From Enterococcus lemanii (lineage in GTDB: Bacteria > Bacillota > Bacilli > Lactobacillales > Enterococcaceae), in contig NZ_JAFBFD010000025.1 of the NCBI RefSeq assembly GCF_016909125.1, positions 1 through 44,725 on the forward strand: a stretch of DNA of 44,725 nucleotides, in the 5' to 3' direction. Below, piece by piece: positions 30,461 to 39,526 of the stretch. Within the stretch, counting starts at the first letter, position 1. Every line of letters begins with the position of its first letter. A program made the translations under genes and the position numbers. A model generated the notes under the pieces. The model worked only from the letters and a program-made list of their open reading frames with translations. It had not been told where the DNA came from and searched no databases.

Positions 30461-31747
30461 ATGAAATTAGTTAAAGCAAAAAAATTAAGAGGTACACTTG
30501 AAGTGCCAGCGGACAAATCCATTTCTCACCGTAGTATTATGTTTGGAGCGATTGCTCAAGGGACAACCACCGTTCATAACTTTTTACGAGCCGAAGATTG
30601 TATAAGCACCTTAAATGCCTTTAAAGATTTAGGCGTTCAAATCGAAGATGATGGTGAGGTGATTACCATTCATGGTCAGGGGGTTGCCGGATTAAAAGCT
30701 GCCTCTCATCCAATCGACATTGGCAATTCAGGAACAAGCATTCGCTTGATGATGGGGCTATTAGCTGGTAGTAATTTTGAAACGACTCTTTTTGGCGATG
30801 AGTCATTAAATAAACGGCCAATGAATCGGGTTATGCTTCCTTTACGAGCGATGAAGGCTGATTTAAATGGTGAAAACGATACAGAGTTTCCACCAATTAC
30901 AATCCGAGGCGTTCAAGCATTAAGCCCTATTCATTATGAAATGCCCGTCGCAAGTGCCCAAGTGAAATCGGCTATTTTATTTGCGGCCCTACAAGCACAA
31001 GGAATGTCAACAATTATTGAAAAAGAACTTTCAAGAAACCATACAGAAGAAATGATTCGTCAATTTGGCGGTAAAATTGATGTAACGGACAAAACGATTA
31101 CTTTAACTGGTCCACAACAACTCCAAGGACAAGAAGTTGTTGTACCAGGAGATATTTCATCAGCCGCCTTTTTCTTAGTAGCAGGTGCTATTGTACCGGA
31201 TAGCGAAATTCATTTAACTAATGTCGGAATGAATCCAACTAGAACAGGAATTATTGAAGTTTTAAAACAAATGGGTGCTAACCTAACGATTGAGGAAGAA
31301 GATCAGCAAAATCAATCAGCCGATGTTACGATTCGAACGTCTAACTTGCAAGGGACCGTTATCGAAGGGGATATCATTCCTAGTTTAATTGATGAAATTC
31401 CAGTCATTGCCCTTTTAGCTACCCAAGCCCATGGAACAACGGTTATTAAAGATGCACAAGAACTCAAAGTAAAAGAAACAAACCGGATTGATGCGACCGC
31501 AAATGAATTAAGAAAAATGGGAGCCGATATCACAGCGACAGATGATGGGTTAATCATTAATGGACCAACAAAACTACATGGTGCAACGGTATCAAGTTTG
31601 GGAGATCATCGAATTGGTATGATGTTACAAGTTGCGGCTTTACTGACACAAGACGATGTCGAGCTTGAACTACCTGAAGCAGTAGCGATCTCTTATCCGG
31701 CCTTCTTTGAAGATGTCAAAAGTTTAACTCTAGAAGGAAGTGATTAA
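30461..31747 (+). CDS. aroA: EPSP synthase (3-phosphoshikimate 1-carboxyvinyltransferase)
   Basis: Transfers enolpyruvate from PEP to shikimate 3-phosphate; target of glyphosate. Seen: 428 residues; [49 protein letters not shown], and [18 protein letters not shown]. In the [10 protein letters not shown] motif the residue after GTS is Ile instead of the Thr-Ala type, as in class II (Gram-positive) enzymes. AGGAGG precedes the ATG, 9 bases after tyrA. Confidence 0.96.
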   Translation: MKLVKAKKLRGTLEVPADKSISHRSIMFGAIAQGTTTVHNFLRAEDCISTLNAFKDLGVQIEDDGEVITIHGQGVAGLKAASHPIDIGNSGTSIRLMMGLLAGSNFETTLFGDESLNKRPMNRVMLPLRAMKADLNGENDTEFPPITIRGVQALSPIHYEMPVASAQVKSAILFAALQAQGMSTIIEKELSRNHTEEMIRQFGGKIDVTDKTITLTGPQQLQGQEVVVPGDISSAAFFLVAGAIVPDSEIHLTNVGMNPTRTGIIEVLKQMGANLTIEEEDQQNQSADVTIRTSNLQGTVIEGDIIPSLIDEIPVIALLATQAHGTTVIKDAQELKVKETNRIDATANELRKMGADITATDDGLIINGPTKLHGATVSSLGDHRIGMMLQVAALLTQDDVELELPEAVAISYPAFFEDVKSLTLEGSD

Positions 31748-31749
31748 AG

Positions 31750-32259
31750 ATGAAACAAATTGTTTTGATTGGTTTTATGGGCGCAGGAAAAACAACAATT
31801 GGGCATCTTTTAGCACAAGAAACAGGCTTAACTCAATATGATTTTGATGAACTAGTCGTTAATAAAATCGGTATGAGTATTGCAGATTATTTTGATCGTT
31901 TTGGCAGTGACGCTTTTCGTGCAGTTGAGACAAGTATTTTGGAAGAAAGTGCTGATTTAAGTGGGATTATCTCGACGGGGGGCGGCATTGTTTTAAAAGA
32001 AAAAAATCGAGCAATCTTAAAAGAAATGCCCTACGTTATTTACTTGAAAGCCGATATGATGGCGCTAATTGAGCGGGTTGTGCTAGATAAACGTAATGTG
32101 CGTCCTTTGGCAGAATCAAAATCACCTGAAGAGATTGCCGAAGTTTATTTACCTCGAGTACCGTTGTATGAAGAAAGTGCTAAAATCATTATTGAAACAA
32201 CGGGTCGAACGCCAGAGGATATTGTAAAAGAAATTTTAAATGAAGTAGGTAAACGATGA
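31750..32259 (+). CDS. aroK: Shikimate kinase
   Basis: ATP-dependent phosphorylation of shikimate at O3. Seen: 169 residues; Walker A GFMGAGKTTIG, DFDELV, the shikimate Arg in FGSDAFRAVE, GGGIVL, and the lid with RPLAE. It follows aroA by two bases and overlaps pheA by four. Confidence 0.95.
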   Translation: MKQIVLIGFMGAGKTTIGHLLAQETGLTQYDFDELVVNKIGMSIADYFDRFGSDAFRAVETSILEESADLSGIISTGGGIVLKEKNRAILKEMPYVIYLKADMMALIERVVLDKRNVRPLAESKSPEEIAEVYLPRVPLYEESAKIIIETTGRTPEDIVKEILNEVGKR

Positions 32260-33089
32260 AAATTGCTTATTTAGGTCCTAAAAATTCATTTTCTTTCCAG
32301 GCTGCAAGCCAGCTTGGAGAAGAAAATGAATTTATTCCATACCCATCCATTCCAATGTGTCTTCAAGCGTTAAAAAGCGATGCGCTTGATTATGCTTTAG
32401 TTCCAATTGAAAATTCACTAGAAGGTTCCGTTCATGCGACCGTGGATCAATTTTTTCAGACAACAGGCTTAGTTGTTTTAGGCGAAATTATATTACCTAT
32501 TCGCCAACAACTACTCGTAAATCCTGGAACGACCCTACCAGGAAAAATTTTATCGCATCCACAAGCTCTAGCACAGTCTCAACAATTTTTGGAAAGCCAT
32601 TTTCCAGAAGTGCCAATGGAGGCCGTTTCGTCAACCACGTTTGCAGCAGAGTGGGTAGCCAATCATCCCGATAAAAAATACGCTGCGATTGCCTCTGAAG
32701 AAGCTGCTAAAGAATATAGTTTGGAAATATTAGGGAAAGACATCCAAGATAATGCTTATAACCAAACGCGTTTTTGGATTGTCGGTAATGAAAAACAACA
32801 AACCTTTGATTTTCTTGGACCAACAACAAAAATGACATTATTTGTAACGTTACCAGCAAATCTTCCGGGTGCATTGCACAAAGTCTTATCAACTTTTGCT
32901 TGGCGTAATATTGATTTAACGAAGGTCGAATCACGTCCTTTAAAAACGAATTTAGGGGAATATTTCTTTATTATTGAATTGACTGTAGACGAAAATGAAG
33001 CGTTAATTGAACAGGCGGTTAAAGAAATGGAATCACTAAAAATCGGGGTACGTTTAATTGGTCATTATCCGATAAAGGTTTGTTCATAA
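32256..33089 (+). CDS. pheA: Prephenate dehydratase with ACT domain
   Basis: Converts prephenate to phenylpyruvate, the phenylalanine branch. Seen: 277 residues; start IAYLGPKNSFSFQAA; VPIENSLEGSV; the catalytic TRF motif in YNQTRFWIVG; and a C-terminal ACT domain with GALHKVLSTFAWRNIDLTKV and ESRPLKTNLGEY, the phenylalanine-binding ESRP site. There is no chorismate mutase domain; that enzyme must be elsewhere. Last gene of the operon. Confidence 0.95.
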   Translation: MKIAYLGPKNSFSFQAASQLGEENEFIPYPSIPMCLQALKSDALDYALVPIENSLEGSVHATVDQFFQTTGLVVLGEIILPIRQQLLVNPGTTLPGKILSHPQALAQSQQFLESHFPEVPMEAVSSTTFAAEWVANHPDKKYAAIASEEAAKEYSLEILGKDIQDNAYNQTRFWIVGNEKQQTFDFLGPTTKMTLFVTLPANLPGALHKVLSTFAWRNIDLTKVESRPLKTNLGEYFFIIELTVDENEALIEQAVKEMESLKIGVRLIGHYPIKVCS

Positions 33090-33108
33090 TTTTAAATAAA
33101 AAAATAAT

Positions 33109-33155
33109 AGGCTAGTCAAAAGAGGGGGGGTTCCTACTTTTGACTAGCCTTTTTT
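33109..33155. terminator. Intrinsic terminator between pheA and aroD
   Basis: Perfect 14-bp stem AGGCTAGTCAAAAG (33109-33122) and CTTTTGACTAGCCT (33137-33150), with T6 on the right and an A-rich stretch on the left. It can serve both convergent operons. Confidence 0.93.
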
Positions 33156-33162
33156 GGCACAC

Positions 33163-33918
33163 TTATTTAATCGCTAGCGTTTTTAAAATTGAACGTAATT
33201 CAGAAACAGGAACTTGTCCAGGAGCAGAAGCTTGCTTAGCTGCTCCAAAAGTAGCTGCCGAACCAAATAGTTGACCGGAAATACGACTAACCATGCCTTT
33301 GTCGCCCATTGACATGGTAATAATTGGGCGATCGGCATATAAACGAGACATCTCATCGGTTGCATTCAATAACGTTAAAACATCTTGTGCTGAATTAGGC
33401 ATCACAGCAATTTTGCAAATATCCGCACCTTTTGCTTGCATTAGGCGCAAACGTTGAATGATTTCTTCTTTTTCGGGTGTGGCAAAAAAATCATGATTAC
33501 ACATTACGATTTTTACTTCTTTTTCTTTGGCAGCTAAAAGAAGGGTTGCGACTTCTTTTTCAGGCATGAATAGTTCGACATCTAATAGATCCGCTGCGCC
33601 ATTCTCAACAATTTCGTGATAAATTGCAAAATATTGGGCATCTGGCAATTCTAATTCGCCACCTTCACGTTTGCTACGAAAAGTAATTAAGAGTGGTTTT
33701 GCTAAGATTTTTTTCAAATCATGAGAGAAAATCGCTGTTGCTTTTGAATCAGTAACTTCTTCAAAATAATCGATTCGCCATTCGACAATATCACAATCAA
33801 TTGCTTGTAAATTTTTTGCTTCTGTTACTAATTCTTCTCTTGTTTTTCCTACTAAAGGAACGATAATTTTTGGGAAACCTTCACCGATAATGGTTTCGCC
33901 GATTTTTACGGTTTTCAT
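33163..33918 (-). CDS. aroD: 3-dehydroquinate dehydratase, type I
   Basis: Schiff-base enzyme converting 3-dehydroquinate to 3-dehydroshikimate. Seen: 251 residues; EWRIDYF, TFRSKREGGE, catalytic His in MCNHDFFATP, Schiff-base Lys in CKIAVMPNSAQDV, and C-terminal GQLFGSAATFGAAKQASAPGQ. It is the one common-pathway step missing from the main aro operon and lies on the opposite strand behind an MFS pseudogene and a divergent LysR regulator. It therefore supplies the pathway and may originally have served quinate/shikimate use. Its ribosome site AGGAGG overlaps the transporter remnant's stop codon. Confidence 0.95.
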   Translation of the reverse strand: MKTVKIGETIIGEGFPKIIVPLVGKTREELVTEAKNLQAIDCDIVEWRIDYFEEVTDSKATAIFSHDLKKILAKPLLITFRSKREGGELELPDAQYFAIYHEIVENGAADLLDVELFMPEKEVATLLLAAKEKEVKIVMCNHDFFATPEKEEIIQRLRLMQAKGADICKIAVMPNSAQDVLTLLNATDEMSRLYADRPIITMSMGDKGMVSRISGQLFGSAATFGAAKQASAPGQVPVSELRSILKTLAIK

Positions 33919-33932
33919 TGTTAAAAAGCCTC

Positions 33933-34369
33933 CTATTTTGTAAGATCAATGGTTTGACGATAACGAATAAAAATAATAATAGCTAAGATAAAGCCAATGC
34001 CAGCAATAATGGCATCAAACAACATGAATCAAGAAAGGCATTACTAATACCGCCAAATAAGGCAAAGAAGATTGCTAGCAAGAAGTGGCGGCTAGCCAAT
34101 AATCCAATAAAGAAGATTGCATAAGAAATTAAGGCAATCATGACCGTTTTTTTCCTACCAAAACGATCTGAGAAATAACCTGAAAAATACAAAACAAGAG
34201 CTCGCCCCAGTCCAATGGCACTCATCACCAAAGTAATCTGTGTCATTGAAGCTTGCCAATAAACTTTTAAGGAGTCCATATTTTGTGATAAAATAATTGC
34301 GGCCATTCCTTGAAAAATATAATTAAAATAAAGACTAGAAATAAGAGGGAGGTAACTTTTTTTTGCCAT
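33933..34369 (-). pseudogene. MFS transporter with a large internal deletion
   Basis: Remnant of a major facilitator transporter, probably of a shikimate-pathway compound given its place before aroD. Seen: from ATG 34369, about 108 residues with the first three or four helices and the MFS loop-2 motif GYFSDRFGRKKTVM. At about 34025 the frame runs into a short unrelated tail, stopping at 33983. In another frame the sequence DAIIAGIGFILAIIIF and a short basic tail ending at 33933 reads as a last MFS helix. So roughly 250 residues are missing, joined out of frame. aroD is intact just downstream. Confidence 0.8.
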
Positions 34370-34404
34370 CGTTAATAATTCCTTTCGAGTCGAAACTTCT
34401 GTTA

Positions 34405-34417
34405 ATTGTTATACAAT
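34405..34417. promoter_or_regulatory. Candidate LysR-type operator
   Basis: ATTGTTATACAAT is a 13-bp palindrome with 5-bp arms and TAT centre, of T-N11-A form, lying between the divergent LysR gene and the MFS/aroD unit. LysR proteins usually bind such sites and control the divergent genes. Predicted only. Confidence 0.5.
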
Positions 34418-34535
34418 CTTTTAATGTGATTTTATTCACTTTTTCTTTCTCGTATCTTAGCTGATTTTAAATAATAATACTAATGAAATTTATGGATGAA
34501 ACTGATAAAATGTATTTATCAAAAGGAGTGATTTC

Positions 34536-35432
34536 ATGAATCTACGTCAATTAGAGTTTTTTGTGGCTTTAGCAAAGACTGAACATATGACGCAAGTTGC
34601 AAAAGAATTAAATACTTCACAACCCAATATTAGTCACGCCATCAACACTTTGGAACGAGAACTAGGAGTCGCTTTATTTGAAAAGAAGGGACGTAACCTT
34701 TCGTTGACAAGGTATGGTCGAGCATTTTATGAACAAGTAGCTCCTTCTTTGCAATCATTGAACATGGCTCAAAACAAAATTACTGAAATGGTTGACCCTA
34801 ATTTAGGAGAAATAAAAATTGGCTTCATTTATACCCTGGGGGCCCAAAGCATTCCGAGTAAAGTTCGTGATTTTAAACAAATGCCAGATAACGAACGGAT
34901 TCGCTTTCTTTTTTCGCAAGGGAACTCGCATAAAATTATTGATATGCTTCAGCAAAATCAGATTGATTTAGGCTTTTGTTCAAAAGTGGAAGCCGATTCT
35001 GATTTGCAGTTTGATTTATTTACGAAAGAAGAACTCATATTGGTCGTGCCAGAAAACCATCCTTTAGCAATCCATGAAGAAATTGAACTAGACGAAACGA
35101 CAGCATTTCCTTATATTTATTATCACAAAAATAGTGGATTAAGACCAATTTTAGATGAAGTTATTCAAAAGTTTTCTTTAGATTTGCAAATAAGTTATGA
35201 ATTAGAAGAAGACCACAGTATTTTAGGATTTGTCAGTGCTGGATTCGGAATTGCTTTAATGCCCGATATTCTTTCGATTGCTTCATATCCAGTCAAAAAA
35301 ATAAAGATTCGTAATGCTTTACCTGAGCGTAATATTTACTTAGTCTCAAAAAAACAGGAAACACTCTCGCTAGTCGTTAAAAAATTTAAAGACTATTGTT
35401 TAAAGAAAAGCGATATTGGGCTAAATCTTTAG
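34536..35432 (+). CDS. LysR-family transcriptional regulator
   Basis: DNA-binding regulator with a small-molecule sensor domain. Seen: 298 residues; N-terminal winged helix-turn-helix (MNLRQLEFFVALAKTEHMTQ, then ELNTSQPNISHAINTLEREL) in residues 1-60; linker helix; and a periplasmic-binding-like effector domain (about 90-295: IKIGFIYTLG, GFGIALMPDIL). It resembles the CynR/GltC-like branch but the ligand is unknown. It is divergent from the MFS-aroD unit, with the candidate operator between, so a shikimate-pathway metabolite is a reasonable guess. AAAAGGAG precedes the ATG. Confidence 0.9.
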   Translation: MNLRQLEFFVALAKTEHMTQVAKELNTSQPNISHAINTLERELGVALFEKKGRNLSLTRYGRAFYEQVAPSLQSLNMAQNKITEMVDPNLGEIKIGFIYTLGAQSIPSKVRDFKQMPDNERIRFLFSQGNSHKIIDMLQQNQIDLGFCSKVEADSDLQFDLFTKEELILVVPENHPLAIHEEIELDETTAFPYIYYHKNSGLRPILDEVIQKFSLDLQISYELEEDHSILGFVSAGFGIALMPDILSIASYPVKKIKIRNALPERNIYLVSKKQETLSLVVKKFKDYCLKKSDIGLNL

Positions 35433-35589
35433 AAAATAGGATTTTTACTTCAAATTAAATGATATTTGGTTTGAGTGATAGCCAAATTCGTATTTTCTTC
35501 TAAATATATTATTAAAAGAGTTTCAAAAGCATTCCATTATATGCTATATTATTAGAGACGTTTGAATTTTTTTGAAACGAGGATTGAAA

Positions 35590-36438
35590 ATGAAATTAGC
35601 AGTCGTTACTGATAGCACCGCTTTTTTGTCAGATAAAATAAAAAATCACCCTGATTTATTTATCATTCCTATTCCAGTCATCTTAGATGGAAAGATTTAT
35701 AATGAAGGAATCGACATTGAAGCAGATGCTTATTATGAATTATTGAAAAATAGTAAAGAGTTTCCTACCACTTCTCAGCCGGCACTAGGAGAAGCGTTAG
35801 AATTGTATCAACACATTGCTAGTCAGGGTTATGATACAATTATTAGTATCCACTTATCAAGTGGAATCTCAGGATTTGTCAGAAATTTGAATACCATTAT
35901 CGATTTTGATCCAAAGGTAAAAATTATTCCTTATGATTCTAAAATTACTAGTGCGCCGATGGGGTATATGGTCGAGACTGCTTTGTTGATGGCAGAACAA
36001 GGGCAATCATTTGACAAAATTACTAAAAAAATCGATGCGATTCGTTCAAGTATTTCTGCTTACATGATTGTTGAAGATTTGAATAACCTTGTTCGAGGTG
36101 GACGATTAACAAATGGTGCTGCTTTAGTTGCGGGGTTATTGAAGATTAAACCGATTTTAACTTTTTCAGATGGTGAAATTGTTCTTTTTGAAAAAATTCG
36201 CTCCAGTAAAAAAGCATTTGCAAGAGTTGAAGATTTAATCGGCCAACGAATCAGTGAGCTACAACAACCCGTTCAAGTTAGTGTGATTCATGCCAACAAC
36301 TTACAAGCAGCAATGGAAGAAAAAGAAAAATTAGAAAACCTTTATCCTGAAATTAGCGTAAATATCGCTCATTTTGGTCCAGTGATTGGGACCCACTTAG
36401 GAGAAAAAGCTCTAGGATTCACGATTTCAATCGCTTAA
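35590..36438 (+). CDS. DegV-family fatty acid-binding protein (FakB-like)
   Basis: DegV proteins bind fatty acids; FakB members present them to fatty acid kinase FakA for incorporation into phospholipid. Seen: 282 residues; N-terminal VVTDSTAFLSD; ligand-site TSQPALGEALELYQ and ISIHLSSGISG; RGGRLTNGAALVAGLLKIKPIL; and C-terminal IGTHLGEKALG. The start is ATG 35590 (ACGAGGA 7 bases upstream), not the TTG 18 bases earlier. It is monocistronic, between LysR and an intrinsic terminator. Fatty-acid specificity cannot be read. Confidence 0.9.
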   Translation: MKLAVVTDSTAFLSDKIKNHPDLFIIPIPVILDGKIYNEGIDIEADAYYELLKNSKEFPTTSQPALGEALELYQHIASQGYDTIISIHLSSGISGFVRNLNTIIDFDPKVKIIPYDSKITSAPMGYMVETALLMAEQGQSFDKITKKIDAIRSSISAYMIVEDLNNLVRGGRLTNGAALVAGLLKIKPILTFSDGEIVLFEKIRSSKKAFARVEDLIGQRISELQQPVQVSVIHANNLQAAMEEKEKLENLYPEISVNIAHFGPVIGTHLGEKALGFTISIA

Positions 36439-36451
36439 CATTCAATAATTC

Positions 36452-36488
36452 AAAATAAACTAACTGTTTTTTGCAGTTAGTTTATTTT
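36452..36488. terminator. Terminator after the DegV gene
   Basis: AAAATAAACTAACTG (36452-36466) pairs perfectly with CAGTTAGTTTATTTT (36474-36488). A-rich on one side and T-rich on the other. Confidence 0.88.
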
Positions 36489-36505
36489 GTTTATTCCAAA
36501 AAAAT

Positions 36506-36545
36506 AATTATACAAAAATAATTGTATAATTATACAAAAATAATT
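36506..36545. repeat. Tandem 18-bp repeat, possible operator, upstream of the amino acid ABC operon
   Basis: AATTATACAAAAATAATT occurs twice (36506-36523 and 36528-36545), separated by GTAT. The junction also makes an inverted repeat, AATTATACAA (36506-36515) with TTGTATAATT (36522-36531). It lies about 20 bases upstream of a promoter (TTTACA at 36563, TATAAT at 36587, 18-base gap), so an activator or repressor site is plausible. The regulator is unknown. Confidence 0.55.
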
Positions 36546-36562
36546 CCTTAAAAAGAATAAAC

Positions 36563-36592
36563 TTTACAAATAGCAAGCTTATCGTTTATAAT
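36563..36592 (+). promoter_or_regulatory. Predicted promoter of the amino acid ABC operon
   Basis: TTTACA (36563-36568) and a consensus TATAAT (36587-36592) with an 18-base gap, 44 bases before the ATPase gene. Confidence 0.65.
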
Positions 36593-36635
36593 TTTACTAT
36601 TACTATTTTTTAAGTAAAAAAGAAGGAGGCAAATT

Positions 36636-37367
36636 ATGATTGAATTTAAAAATGTGGAGAAATACTATGGGGACTTCCATGCGTTGAAAAATATCAATTT
36701 GAATATTTCAAAAGGTGAAGTTGTCGTCGTAATTGGACCTTCTGGCTCAGGTAAAAGCACGATGTTGCGTTGTATTAATGCACTGGAAGAGATCACAACT
36801 GGTGAATTACTTATCGAAGGTGTGAATCTAAGAGATAAGAAAACAAATCTAAATAACGTACGAAAAAATTTAGGGATGGTTTTCCAACACTTTAATTTAT
36901 ATCCACATCGCACCGTGCTAGATAACATCACTTTAGCACCAATGAAAGTTACAAAAAAATCAAAAGCGGAAGCAGAAAAAAAAGCGGAAGAATTATTAGC
37001 AAAAGTTGGAATGTTAGATAAAAAAGAGCTATATCCTTCACAATTATCAGGTGGGCAGCAACAACGAATCGCGATTGCTCGAAGTTTAGCAATGGAGCCA
37101 GATATCATGTTGTTTGATGAACCGACCTCTGCACTTGACCCAGAAATGGTTGGGGAAGTACTTGAAGTTATGAAAAGCCTAGCAAGCGAAGAAGGAATGA
37201 CGATGGTCGTTGTTACGCATGAGATGGGCTTTGCTCGAGAGATGGCCGATCGCGTGATTTTTATGGCTGATGGTGAAATTCTCGAAGACCAAGAAGCAGA
37301 AGCCTTTTTTGAAAACCCACAAGAGGTTCGAGCACAACAATTTTTAAGTAAAATTATTTCACACTAA
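36636..37367 (+). CDS. glnQ: Polar amino acid ABC transporter ATP-binding protein (GlnQ-like)
   Basis: ATPase of a polar amino acid importer. Seen: 243 residues; Walker [11 protein letters not shown]-loop [11 protein letters not shown], signature LSGGQQQR, Walker [14 protein letters not shown], switch His VVTHEMGF. The FNLYPH motif and length are typical of the GlnQ/GltL group. AAGGAGG precedes the ATG. First gene of a four-gene operon with binding protein and two permeases. The substrate is probably glutamine or glutamate, not proven. Confidence 0.9.
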   Translation: MIEFKNVEKYYGDFHALKNINLNISKGEVVVVIGPSGSGKSTMLRCINALEEITTGELLIEGVNLRDKKTNLNNVRKNLGMVFQHFNLYPHRTVLDNITLAPMKVTKKSKAEAEKKAEELLAKVGMLDKKELYPSQLSGGQQQRIAIARSLAMEPDIMLFDEPTSALDPEMVGEVLEVMKSLASEEGMTMVVVTHEMGFAREMADRVIFMADGEILEDQEAEAFFENPQEVRAQQFLSKIISH

Positions 37368-37390
37368 GATAAAGAATAGGGGGGATTCAT

Positions 37391-38191
37391 TTGAAATTAA
37401 AACAATATTTTTATTTAGGAATACTCACATTCAGTCTTTTTCTCTTGGCGAGCTGCCAAACTAAAGGAATTGCAGAACAAAACATTCTAGATCGAGTAGA
37501 AGAAACACAAAAAATTGTTTGGGGTGTAAAAAACGATACGCGGTTATTTGGTTTAATGAATATTGCAACAAGAGAAGTAGAAGGTTTTGATATCGATATT
37601 GCAAAAGCTTTGACTAAGGAGATTTTAGGTCCAGATGGCAAAGCAGCGTTTGTTGAAGTGACTTCTAAAACCCGTATTCCGTTGCTAAAAAACGGTAATA
37701 TTGATGCTATTATTGCAACAATGACCATTAGCGAGGAGCGGTTGAAACAAGTCGATTTTTCAAATATCTATTTTGCAGCTGGACAATCACTTTTAGTCAA
37801 AAAAGGTAGCTCAATTACTGGTGTTGAAAGCTTGGATGAAACTAAAACCGTCTTGGCAGTTAAAGGGTCAACGTCGGCTCTAAACATTCGAGAACACGCG
37901 CCAAAAGCAAAAATTTTAGAGTTAGAAAACTATGCAGAAGCGTTTACAGCTTTGCAATCTGGTCAAGGGGATGCCATGACGACTGATAACGCGATTTTGT
38001 TAGGAATGGCTGAAGAAAATCCAGCATACACTTTAGCTGGCGATATTTTTACGGATGAACCATATGGAATTGCAATTAATAAGAATCAACAAGACTTTTT
38101 AAATGCAGTAAACACAGCATTGGCAACTATACAGGAAAATGGAACATACCAGGAAATATTTAATTTTTGGTTTCCATCTGTAAATAACTAA
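37391..38191 (+). CDS. Amino acid ABC transporter substrate-binding lipoprotein
   Basis: Extracellular binding lipoprotein of the same importer. Seen: 266 residues from TTG 37391 (GGGGGG ribosome site). A lipoprotein signal with lipobox FLLASC places the modified Cys at about residue 22. The mature part is a type II binding fold: NIATREVEGFDIDIAKALTK, the ligand-site Arg in TSKTRIPLL, and MTISEERLKQVDFS. It is probably processed by the LspA encoded at 3366. The fold motifs fit glutamate/glutamine/aspartate binding. Confidence 0.9.
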   Translation: MKLKQYFYLGILTFSLFLLASCQTKGIAEQNILDRVEETQKIVWGVKNDTRLFGLMNIATREVEGFDIDIAKALTKEILGPDGKAAFVEVTSKTRIPLLKNGNIDAIIATMTISEERLKQVDFSNIYFAAGQSLLVKKGSSITGVESLDETKTVLAVKGSTSALNIREHAPKAKILELENYAEAFTALQSGQGDAMTTDNAILLGMAEENPAYTLAGDIFTDEPYGIAINKNQQDFLNAVNTALATIQENGTYQEIFNFWFPSVNN

Positions 38192-38212
38192 TTTAAGGAG
38201 GTTAGAACTATC

Positions 38213-38860
38213 ATGGTCGATTTATTACTTAATAATCGCGAGTTAATCTTCCTTGGCTTAAAAACAACCTTATTAGCTAGCGTGATTGGCTTAATTGGAA
38301 GTTTAATAATAGGTACGATAATGGCGATAGTCCAAGTTTCACCACTCAAAATAGCAAAAAAAATAGCAACAGCTTACGTTGAATTTTTCAGAAATATCCC
38401 TTTGTTAGTGATTGTTATGTTTTTCTTTGTTGTCGCTCCAATTTACGGATTCTCATTTGATGGTTTTTGGGCCGGGACACTGGGTTTAATCTTATACACT
38501 TCCGCTTTTGTCGCAGATACGATTCGAGCAGGGATTGAAGGAATACCAAAAGGACAGATGGAAGCTGGTCGTTCGACGGGTTTAACCTATGTTGAAACAA
38601 TGTGGTACATTATTTTACCGCAAGCATACAAGATTGTATTGCCACCACTAGGAAATCAGTTTATTAACTTAGTAAAAAATTCATCTATTTTAGCAATGGT
38701 TACAGGGGTCGATTTAATGTACCAAGGTGATTTAATTGCAAGCACGACTTTTCAAACAATTGAAACTTACACATTAATTGGTTTCATCTATTTATGTATT
38801 ACGTTACCAATCTCTTATCTAATGAAACATTTAGAAGAACATTATACTTTAAAAAACTAA
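38213..38860 (+). CDS. Amino acid ABC transporter permease 1
   Basis: Membrane subunit of the His/Glu/Gln-type importer family. Seen: 215 residues, five hydrophobic helices; the coupling (EAA) motif EAGRSTGLTYVETMWYIILP; FRNIPLLV and LVKNSSILAMV are typical of the HisM/GlnP family. AAGGAGG precedes the ATG. It forms a heterodimer with the next product. Confidence 0.9.
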   Translation: MVDLLLNNRELIFLGLKTTLLASVIGLIGSLIIGTIMAIVQVSPLKIAKKIATAYVEFFRNIPLLVIVMFFFVVAPIYGFSFDGFWAGTLGLILYTSAFVADTIRAGIEGIPKGQMEAGRSTGLTYVETMWYIILPQAYKIVLPPLGNQFINLVKNSSILAMVTGVDLMYQGDLIASTTFQTIETYTLIGFIYLCITLPISYLMKHLEEHYTLKN

Positions 38861-38872
38861 GGAGGGAGTAAG

Positions 38873-39526
38873 ATGAGTTTCTTATCCGCATATTCATGGA
38901 TCAACATCCGGTTTTTATTAGATGGCTTACTCGTAACCTTGCAAGTAGCGATTGTTTCGATTGTTTTAAGCTTTTTAATTGGAGGTATCTTAGGAACTTT
39001 GCGCTTCATGAAAATTCCAATCATTTCAAATATTGTCATGGTGATTGTTGATGTGATTCGTAACTTGCCTTTACTATTAATTATCTTTTTCACCTACTTT
39101 GCTTTACCAAAAATTGGAATTCAATTTAGTATTTTTTGGTCAGCCGTGGTTGCGATGACAATTTTTGAGTCAGCAATGTTATCAGAAATCATTCGAGCGG
39201 GGCTTGTTGCTGTCCCAAAAGGACAAATGGAAGCTGGGCGGTCGACAGGCTTAAGTTATCTAGCAACCCTATACTACATTATCTTTCCACAAAGCATTAA
39301 ATTGATGCTACCACCTTTAGTCAGTCAATTTATTTCTTTGATTCGTGATACTTCACTTGCTGTCATTATTTCGTTACCTGAATTAACTCATAATGCAAAA
39401 ATTATTTATGCGCAAGAGCCAACAGCTGTTTTACCAATGTTTGTTGCTATGGCTGCTATTTATTTTGTTGTTTGTTATTCGCTATCAGTATTTTCAAAAA
39501 GATTAGAGAGAAAATGGGCGGTTTAA
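38873..39526 (+). CDS. Amino acid ABC transporter permease 2
   Basis: Partner membrane subunit. Seen: 217 residues, five helices; EAGRSTGLSYLATLYYIIFP coupling motif, IRNLPLLLIIFF and LIRDTSLAVII. AAGGAGGGAG precedes the ATG. Its stop overlaps the start of the phosphatase gene by one base (TAATG), so that gene is part of the same transcript. Confidence 0.9.
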   Translation: MSFLSAYSWINIRFLLDGLLVTLQVAIVSIVLSFLIGGILGTLRFMKIPIISNIVMVIVDVIRNLPLLLIIFFTYFALPKIGIQFSIFWSAVVAMTIFESAMLSEIIRAGLVAVPKGQMEAGRSTGLSYLATLYYIIFPQSIKLMLPPLVSQFISLIRDTSLAVIISLPELTHNAKIIYAQEPTAVLPMFVAMAAIYFVVCYSLSVFSKRLERKWAV

